Assembly: GCA_027859085.1 (NCBI GenBank)
Contig: JAQIBJ010000015.1
Coordinates: 1 to 47,672, forward strand
Length of the DNA stretch: 47,672 bases
Source: Mycoplasmatota bacterium
Lineage (GTDB): Bacteria; Bacillota_I; Bacilli_A; Izemoplasmatales; Hujiaoplasmataceae
Direction of reading: 5' to 3'
Positions 42,022 through 47,672 of this stretch are shown here, in pieces. The position numbers were made by a program, and so were the translations under genes. Within the stretch, counting starts at the first letter, position 1, and each line of letters starts with the position of its first letter. The notes below the pieces were generated by a model, which was not told the DNA's origin, did not search any database, and saw only the letters and a list, made by a program, of their open reading frames with translations.

Positions 42022-43131
42022 TTATTTAGGGTTCTTTATTTGATATCCTCTATCTTCCAAACCGCGCCATTTATGTAATCTTTCAAACAATGGTTTCGGT
42101 AATAATGATTCTTCATTGATTTCTTTTTTAGGCGCTTGACCATTTTTTAAATGTTTAGGATAATGTGGATCAGCTAAACTACCCATACCCACAGCTAAAA
42201 GATCAAAGCCTAATTTCAAAGCATCTTTTGCTTGAGATAAACCATCAATTTGTCCAACACCAATAATTGGTGTTTTTCCTTTAACAACTGATTTAATCTT
42301 TGAAATTATCGGTTCTTCATCTTCAGAATTTCTAATAGATGATTGATTATATTTTCCCAATGATAGGTGAATATAATCAATGTCTTTTTTTATGATTTTA
42401 TCAATTAAATACAATGTATCTTCAATGGTAATTCCAGGGTCCTCATATTCTTCAGGGCTTAACCTGTAGCCAATGATAAATTCTTTATTGGCATACTTAG
42501 TTCTCATATCGAGAGCTTGATTAATTAATAACATTGAAAATTTAGTTCTTTTTTCTAAAGAACCACCGAATTCATCTTCTCTTCTATTTGAATGAGGACT
42601 GAAAAATTGTTGGATCAAATAAGTATTCGCCCCATGTAACTCTATACCATCAAAACCTGCCTCAATGGCAAGTTTAGTGGCGTGAGCAAAATCATCAATC
42701 ACATCATAAACTTCTTCAGTTTTTAAAGCCCTTGGTGTTGGCGCATTTTTTCTCTCCGCTTTAATCGCTGAGGCACTGACAATGTCTTGGTCCTCATATA
42801 AGTCTGTCGCATTCATCCTTCCACCATGATGTATTTGTAGTATGGCTTTCGCCCCGCCTTGTTTAATGGTGGATGCTAGTCTTTTCATTGATGGCAAATA
42901 ACTTTCATCTTGAATGGATATTTGGTTGGTAAACGCTTGTGCATGTTTACTTATGGCTGTCGCAGCAGTAATAACCATACCAAATGATTGCCCTCTTTTA
43001 GCATAATATTTTTCTTCTTCATCACTTAATGTTAAGTCTTTATTTCCTGAATAAGTTGTCATCGGTGCAACAACAAATCTATTCTTAAGTTTAATACCAT
43101 TATCAAATTCAAAGTTAAATATGTCCTTCAT
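42022..43131 (-). CDS. NADH:flavin oxidoreductase, old-yellow-enzyme family
   Basis: 369 residues, a TIM-barrel OYE. Typical segments: FVVAPMTTYSG, HHGGRMNATDLY, GFDGIELHGANTYLIQQFFS then PHSNRREDEFGGS, and the C-terminal GVGQIDGLSQAKDALKLGFD. It reduces activated alkenes or related compounds with NAD(P)H using FMN. GGAGG precedes the ATG. Last gene of an operon starting with gnd and zwf, which could supply NADPH for it. Confidence 0.92.
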   Translation of the reverse strand: MKDIFNFEFDNGIKLKNRFVVAPMTTYSGNKDLTLSDEEEKYYAKRGQSFGMVITAATAISKHAQAFTNQISIQDESYLPSMKRLASTIKQGGAKAILQIHHGGRMNATDLYEDQDIVSASAIKAERKNAPTPRALKTEEVYDVIDDFAHATKLAIEAGFDGIELHGANTYLIQQFFSPHSNRREDEFGGSLEKRTKFSMLLINQALDMRTKYANKEFIIGYRLSPEEYEDPGITIEDTLYLIDKIIKKDIDYIHLSLGKYNQSSIRNSEDEEPIISKIKSVVKGKTPIIGVGQIDGLSQAKDALKLGFDLLAVGMGSLADPHYPKHLKNGQAPKKEINEESLLPKPLFERLHKWRGLEDRGYQIKNPK

Positions 43132-43143
43132 GTTTCCTCCAAT

Positions 43144-43758
43144 TTAGTCTTTTAGTATGACTCTTGCTGGTGATGCTTCAACACCTTGTATTTTTAACGG
43201 TAAACAAATCATTTCATAGCTTTTGGGTTCAATGTCTTTCAATCTCAAACCCTCTATGATGACAATATCTTCGCCCAATAATATCTTATGTGTTAAATGA
43301 TCTTCTTGGTTTCTTTCAATACCTAGTCCATCTGTTCCAACACCTCTTATTTTTAATTCTTTTAGGTATTTAGCACCTTCACGGTCTAAGTATACAAAAT
43401 CAAATAAAAATTCATCAGACAAGCTATTTTTGGTCTTAAACAGCAAAAAATCATTTTCTAATATATCATGTTTCATTAAATCAGCTTTAGTGATTGAGTC
43501 TTCACAATTTGTAAAATCTAGGACCTTGCATGACCCCATTAATTTATCCAATATTTCTGCATCTGATGTTTTACCTTCAGGTATCATATGAAATGGATAA
43601 TCAACATGGGTTCCAGTGTGTAAATTCATATCAAGTTTGGTTTCGTAAGCAGAAGAATTATTATGGTTAGAAGCATTTTTAAAAACAGGTTTCTTTACCT
43701 CTTTGTTTTTATAAACCTGTATGTCTTCGTGTATGCGCATTGAAATATCATAAATCAT
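43144..43758 (-). CDS. cyclase-family metal hydrolase (kynurenine-formamidase-like)
   Basis: 204 residues. The metal motif LHTGTHVDYPFHMIPEG (HxGTHxDxPxH) near residues 46-62 defines the cyclase family, and RGVGTDGLGIER later in the sequence is the second conserved site. Members hydrolyse cyclic imides, formamides or similar compounds; the substrate is unknown. It overlaps the end of zwf by 11 nt, so it is co-translated with it. Confidence 0.85.
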   Translation of the reverse strand: MIYDISMRIHEDIQVYKNKEVKKPVFKNASNHNNSSAYETKLDMNLHTGTHVDYPFHMIPEGKTSDAEILDKLMGSCKVLDFTNCEDSITKADLMKHDILENDFLLFKTKNSLSDEFLFDFVYLDREGAKYLKELKIRGVGTDGLGIERNQEDHLTHKILLGEDIVIIEGLRLKDIEPKSYEMICLPLKIQGVEASPARVILKD

Positions 43759-45112
43759 TGATCTTCACACCTTTCGATTCTAATATATCAAGAATATCTT
43801 CGTAGCCATCATATATATTGGGCGTTTGTTTATGTACTTTTAAGTCTTCTATTAATTTCCAAGTGGTTTCTATTTCATCCCATCTAGTAAATAATGTTCT
43901 TTGGTCATTCAATAATTCTATCAATAATCTTTCATAAGCCTCAGGCGTATTCTCCATGGCTTTACAGTTATGACAATAATCTAAACTGGCTTGTTTAATA
44001 TTATTACTTAAACCAGGTTCTTTCACACTAAATTGAAATTCAACACCTTCAGTAGGTGATACTTTAATAATTAACTTATCTTCTTGTGGTTTTAACTTAG
44101 GGAAGTATTCTCCCAAGTCATTTTTTTCATGAAAATTAATAATGATTTCGCTTCTTTTTTCGTCAAGTTTTTTTCCGGTAACGAAATGAATTGGAACACC
44201 TTTCCATTCATCTTGATCAACGCATACTTCAGCATAAACAAAAGTTTCTGTGTCTGAATCTTTTTCAACATTATCAGCGTCTTTATACCCTTTATACTGT
44301 CCTAATATAAGTTTATCTTTATTAAAATTTAAGTTCTTTAATATTTTTACTTTGGCATCTTTTATCGATTCACTACTAAAATCTTTTGGTTTATCCATCA
44401 GTATCAACGCAGCCATTTGCAGTAAATGACTTTGTAACATATCTTTTAGCGCACCAATTTTATCATAGTAATCGCCTCTACTTAATACCCCTTCACTTTC
44501 TTTTGAAAGAATTGTGACTGAACGTATTGCATTGCGATTCCAACTTTGTTCAAAAATAATATTAGCAAATCTAACGACTAAAATATTTTGAATCATTTCC
44601 TTGCCAAGGTAATGATCAATTCTATATATTTGATTTTCATCAAAACATTTCCATAATTCTCGATTAATATCTTTAGCGCTTTCTAAGTCTTCACCAAATG
44701 GTTTTTCGAAAACAATTCGTTTATTTCGGTCTTTTTTCTCTATTAATTTTGATTCACTTACACCTTTTGCAATAATCGGAAACAACTTAGGCGGTACAGC
44801 TAAATAGACGCTTACATCTTCATAACCGTCTTTGATTAGATTTTTTTTCAATATTTTATAATCATTGGTATCTTTAACATCAAAAATTAGATATTCCAAA
44901 TGAGATTTAAATCGTTCCCAGTCAATATGGTCTTTTACATGTTCTTTGGCGATTTCTATATAATCATCTATGGTATTATCTCTTCTAGAGATGGCATAAA
45001 TTCTAAAATCATCATCTACTAGGCCTTTATGAATAAGTTTGTCCAACGCAGGTATTAATTTTTTAAACATTAAATTACCAGTTGAACCAAATATAATAAT
45101 GGCTTTTTTCAT
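43748..45112 (-). CDS. zwf: glucose-6-phosphate 1-dehydrogenase
   Basis: 454 residues, a little shorter than common Zwf (about 480-500). The coenzyme loop FGSTGNLMFKKLIPAL (GxxGxLxxxKLxPAL) and the active-site stretch RIDHYLGKEMIQN with its catalytic His are clear, and EKPFGEDL with its conserved Lys-Pro precedes them. It oxidises glucose-6-phosphate to the lactone, making NAD(P)H. The start codon overlaps the gnd stop by one base (TAATG), so translation is coupled. Confidence 0.95.
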   Translation of the reverse strand: MKKAIIIFGSTGNLMFKKLIPALDKLIHKGLVDDDFRIYAISRRDNTIDDYIEIAKEHVKDHIDWERFKSHLEYLIFDVKDTNDYKILKKNLIKDGYEDVSVYLAVPPKLFPIIAKGVSESKLIEKKDRNKRIVFEKPFGEDLESAKDINRELWKCFDENQIYRIDHYLGKEMIQNILVVRFANIIFEQSWNRNAIRSVTILSKESEGVLSRGDYYDKIGALKDMLQSHLLQMAALILMDKPKDFSSESIKDAKVKILKNLNFNKDKLILGQYKGYKDADNVEKDSDTETFVYAEVCVDQDEWKGVPIHFVTGKKLDEKRSEIIINFHEKNDLGEYFPKLKPQEDKLIIKVSPTEGVEFQFSVKEPGLSNNIKQASLDYCHNCKAMENTPEAYERLLIELLNDQRTLFTRWDEIETTWKLIEDLKVHKQTPNIYDGYEDILDILESKGVKINDL

Positions 45113-46008
45113 TATTTTTTGTACACCTTGTGCCCGCCAAATTCATTTCTCATTGCTGCGACGACTTTCTCAGAGAATTTATGATCATCTTTTGATTTAT
45201 AACGGCTAAAGAGTGATTGTGCAATGACTGGAATACTGACTTTGAATTTTAATGCTTCTTCCACTGTCCATTGTCCTTCCCCACTATCATCAACTCGTCC
45301 TATAATCGTTGATAATTTCGGATCTTTATTCATGGCGCTTTGAACCATATCCATTAATAAGCCTTCAATGATGCTTCCATTTGCCCATACTTTTGATACT
45401 TTTTTATAATCTAAATCAAATGGACTTGCTTCTAACAAATCAAAGCCTTCACCGATGGCTTGCATCATCCCATATTCAATACCATTATGAACCATTTTCA
45501 CAAAATGACCGCTACCACTTTCTCCCATATAGTCAAAACCATTTTCCTTAGCAATTGCTAAAAACAAAGGTTTTACAATATCGTATGCTTCTTTTTCTCC
45601 ACCGATCATCATGCACGCGCCGTTTCTTGCGCCACCTTGACCGCCACTAGTTCCAACATCTAAAAAGAATATATCTTTTTCTTTTAATTTCTTTGCACGT
45701 TCTATAGATTCAGTGTATCTTGTATTACCACCATCCATGATGATATCCTTTTTATCAACCAAAGTCATCAATTCATCAATAACCATCGTTGTCGGAACTC
45801 CTGCTGGCACCATTACCCAAATAATGCGCGGTGGTGTTAAAGCATCAACAACTTCTTTTAATGATTCCTTATAAACAATATCTTTATTTTCGTTTTTTAC
45901 ATCGAGTTTTAAATAGGCATCATAACCAAAAACTTCTATATTATGATCAACCATATTTAATGCTAAGTTTAACCCCATTTTTCCTAATCCTATCATTCCT
46001 ATTTTCAT
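45112..46008 (-). CDS. gnd: 6-phosphogluconate dehydrogenase, short decarboxylating form
   Basis: 298 residues, the short form without the C-terminal extension of E. coli-type Gnd. Rossmann motif GMIGLGKMGLNLALNMVDH, substrate motif DVGTSGGQGGARNGACMMIGG and the catalytic region GHFVKMVHNGIEYGMMQAIGE with Lys are present. It converts 6-phosphogluconate to ribulose-5-phosphate and CO2 with NAD(P)H. First gene of the gnd-zwf-cyclase-OYE operon. AAGGAAG precedes the start at some distance. Confidence 0.95.
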   Translation of the reverse strand: MKIGMIGLGKMGLNLALNMVDHNIEVFGYDAYLKLDVKNENKDIVYKESLKEVVDALTPPRIIWVMVPAGVPTTMVIDELMTLVDKKDIIMDGGNTRYTESIERAKKLKEKDIFFLDVGTSGGQGGARNGACMMIGGEKEAYDIVKPLFLAIAKENGFDYMGESGSGHFVKMVHNGIEYGMMQAIGEGFDLLEASPFDLDYKKVSKVWANGSIIEGLLMDMVQSAMNKDPKLSTIIGRVDDSGEGQWTVEEALKFKVSIPVIAQSLFSRYKSKDDHKFSEKVVAAMRNEFGGHKVYKK

Positions 46009-46080
46009 GAAATGTCACTTCCTTTACTATAACTATTTTAGCATTTTTTTTATAAATATAGAAATCATACGCAAGAATCA

Positions 46081-46110
46081 AAAAAAGATATGAAAATCTT
46101 CATATCTTTT
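46081..46110 (-). terminator. terminator between GntR pair and gnd operon
   Basis: Minus strand AAAAGATATGAAG and a CATATCTTTT arm form a stem followed by TTT. It separates the regulator genes from gnd. Confidence 0.75.
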
Positions 46111-46118
46111 ATATCTAT

Positions 46119-46877
46119 TTATAGATGAACATCATATTCAAAATAAAAATGTGGTAACGAATAAGCATGTCCATAGGCAAAGGCTATGTTGTTTTGATCA
46201 TAATAAGTTAAATCAATTTTAAAACCTGTCAATCCTTGTTTGACTTGAAGGATTTTTGATAATTTTGGTCCAAACAAATGAACATTCACTTTCCTTTTGT
46301 TTCTAACAAAATCTATATCATATTCTTTTTGTAAGACATTAACATATATTGTTCCACAAAAATCTTTGTCTAATGTCATTAATTTTGGAAAACGTTCAAT
46401 CGGATAAAATTCTTCTAAATAAAAATATGGTTCGTCATCCGCTTTAAATAGTCTTGTTTGTCTTAAGAATCGATCATCTTTATATTTATGGATAGGAATG
46501 ACTTCAGAATTATCAACTTTAACAATATCAAATTCTATGTTTTCAACGGATGGTTCTTTTCCTAAAGACTTAATACCATCTTCAATAAATATTAATTTTG
46601 AAAAGAAATCTAAGATTCTCGCATATTTAATTACATAAGGTACTTTACTCTCATCAAATTTTATAAATTTATTTTTTTCTAATAAATAGTAAGCTTTTTC
46701 AACTTCTTCAAGTGAGACATTTAATTTCTTTGCAAGATCACTTGCTTTAATAACAGCTTCATTATTAATCACTCTAGCACTTGATAATAAATTTTCTAAT
46801 TGAGAATAAATTTGTTCATGAATCGGTTTGGTAGAACGGCGATCAATCATGACTTCGTTTCTATATTCAATCGACAT
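46119..46877 (-). CDS. GntR/UTRA-family regulator, second of a pair
   Basis: 252 residues. The N-terminal winged helix (PIHEQIYSQLENLLSS..ASDLAKKLNVSLEEVEKAYYLL) is recognisable but degenerate: it lacks the usual PS.R.L recognition stretch. The C-terminal UTRA domain contains LRQTRLFKADDEPYFYLEEF and ends with YDQNNIAFAYGHAYSLPHFY. The UTRA domain normally senses phosphosugars. Its start overlaps the first GntR gene by 11 nt, so the two are made together and might form a heterodimer. Confidence 0.82.
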   Translation of the reverse strand: MSIEYRNEVMIDRRSTKPIHEQIYSQLENLLSSARVINNEAVIKASDLAKKLNVSLEEVEKAYYLLEKNKFIKFDESKVPYVIKYARILDFFSKLIFIEDGIKSLGKEPSVENIEFDIVKVDNSEVIPIHKYKDDRFLRQTRLFKADDEPYFYLEEFYPIERFPKLMTLDKDFCGTIYVNVLQKEYDIDFVRNKRKVNVHLFGPKLSKILQVKQGLTGFKIDLTYYDQNNIAFAYGHAYSLPHFYFEYDVHL

Positions 46878-47601
46878 CTAACATCACCTCCATTGTGACA
46901 TATTCACCTGAAAGAAAATGATTGACTAATGCAATCGGTTTATGATCATTCGTGAAGTATATACTTTCAACACGCCATAAAGGCTCATTTAATTGTAATT
47001 TAAGAATAAATTCATGTTCAACAGCAACATGACTTGAAAAATACTTATTTGAAAAACTATTTAAACTATAACGATAACCACTCATTACTAAAGAAGGTAA
47101 TGTTTGATACTTTTCATAATTTCTACTGAGTTTTGGAAACTTAGACATCGGTAAATAAATGTCTTCTAATAAAACATTCTTCAATTCATTACCATAAGTT
47201 TGTTTGATGTGATAACAATACTCACCTTCATCAAGTTCTAATTGTTCAGCAACATAATCATCAACACAAACTTTTTCAAACAACAATATATGACGTTCCA
47301 TATTCTTTTCGTGAACCAATTCAGCTTCAATTTGATAAAAATAATTTAAATCAATATTAATAGATTCATGATATGAAACAAAAAAGCCTTTACCTCTTTT
47401 ACTGTAAATCATCCCTTTTTGATTTAAATCATCGTAAGTTTGTGCCGCAACTTTTAAACTGACATTAAAGATTTCTCTCATTTCTGTTAAGGTCGGTAAT
47501 TTTTTCCCATGAGAAAAATAACCGGTTTTTATCATTCTTTCAAATGCTTGAGAAATTTGTAGATAGTATGGTTCTTTAGATAGTTTATTAAGTATCTTCA
47601 T
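46867..47601 (-). CDS. GntR/UTRA-family regulator, first of a pair
   Basis: 244 residues. The winged-helix domain is well conserved: PYYLQISQAFERMIKTGYF, then GKKLPTLTEMREIFNVSLKV and the turn YDDLNQKGMIYSKRGKGFFV. The UTRA domain follows (HIKQTYGNELKNVLLEDIYLP and the final SIYFTNDHKPIALVNHFLSG). AGAGG precedes the ATG, and a minus-strand TATAAT lies near the window end. It lies upstream of gnd-zwf on the same strand, so it may regulate that operon through a phosphosugar; this is inference. Confidence 0.88.
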   Translation of the reverse strand: MKILNKLSKEPYYLQISQAFERMIKTGYFSHGKKLPTLTEMREIFNVSLKVAAQTYDDLNQKGMIYSKRGKGFFVSYHESINIDLNYFYQIEAELVHEKNMERHILLFEKVCVDDYVAEQLELDEGEYCYHIKQTYGNELKNVLLEDIYLPMSKFPKLSRNYEKYQTLPSLVMSGYRYSLNSFSNKYFSSHVAVEHEFILKLQLNEPLWRVESIYFTNDHKPIALVNHFLSGEYVTMEVMLDVD

Positions 47602-47672
47602 GTTTTTCCTCTTCCAAATAAGTCATAAGTTACTATCAAATGGTATTATAACATAAATCAAAAATAAATTTT

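Overview
The window is a low-GC, gene-dense bacterial chromosome segment. TGG codes for Trp and TGA is used as a stop (for example at 1565, 11967 and 15674), so the standard code applies. An NADH-linked [FeFe] hydrogenase, compact operons, many U-rich intrinsic terminators and the general protein style suggest a fermentative Tenericutes/Firmicutes lineage with code 11 (Acholeplasma/Izemoplasma/Haloplasma-like). That placement is inference; there is no rRNA here to test it.

Region 1 (1-10195) is accessory and is the most unusual part. An intact tRNA-Val(GAC) gene on the minus strand (10195-10121) anchors a head-to-tail array. Six copies of the 3' two-thirds of this tRNA, from the anticodon arm to CCA, start at 913, 2595, 4317, 5981, 7133 and 9206. 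Each copy is preceded (minus-strand sense) by a near-palindrome GTCTAAATATAGAC and by three direct repeats TTTGACCC spaced exactly 12 and 11 nt, which look like tyrosine-integrase arm sites. None of these precede the intact tRNA. Between copies lie 0.9-2.1 kb units, each with one to three minus-strand genes for unrecognised membrane proteins, lipoproteins or small soluble proteins. Units have a terminator on each side and, in several cases, a visible promoter. No integrase, relaxase or replication gene is present. I read this as an integron-like array of integrase-less gene cassettes accreted at a tRNA gene and moved by an integrase supplied in trans. The left end also carries a tRNA-Phe 3' fragment and tRNA-Trp anticodon-arm pieces, so more than one tRNA site was involved.

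Region 2 (10241-23605) is core metabolism: pyrG with its own promoter and a possible leader attenuator, hpt, an APC permease, a Crp/Fnr regulator divergent from a substrate-binding lipoprotein and permease with an operator placed at about -41.5, the trimeric hydrogenase operon hydC-hydB-hydA, a methyltransferase, and two tandem OppB-like permeases.

Region 3 (23606-41091) holds a decayed segment, a toroid-fold protein and an HD hydrolase, a structured RNA candidate with 6S-like layout downstream of typA, typA itself, an ABC exporter/GNAT operon, an MFS transporter, a thioredoxin-CcdA fusion, an S9 peptidase, a TauE/SafE permease, a cation/proton antiporter divergent from a TetR regulator, an ANT(6)-like nucleotidyltransferase, a small GlsB-like membrane protein and a membrane-anchored glycerophosphodiesterase.

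Region 4 (41169-47601) contains a PhzF-like protein and the minus-strand operon gnd-zwf-cyclase-flavin oxidoreductase (oxidative pentose phosphate entry plus NAD(P)H-using enzymes), preceded by two overlapping GntR/UTRA regulators that probably control it or a neighbouring sugar system.
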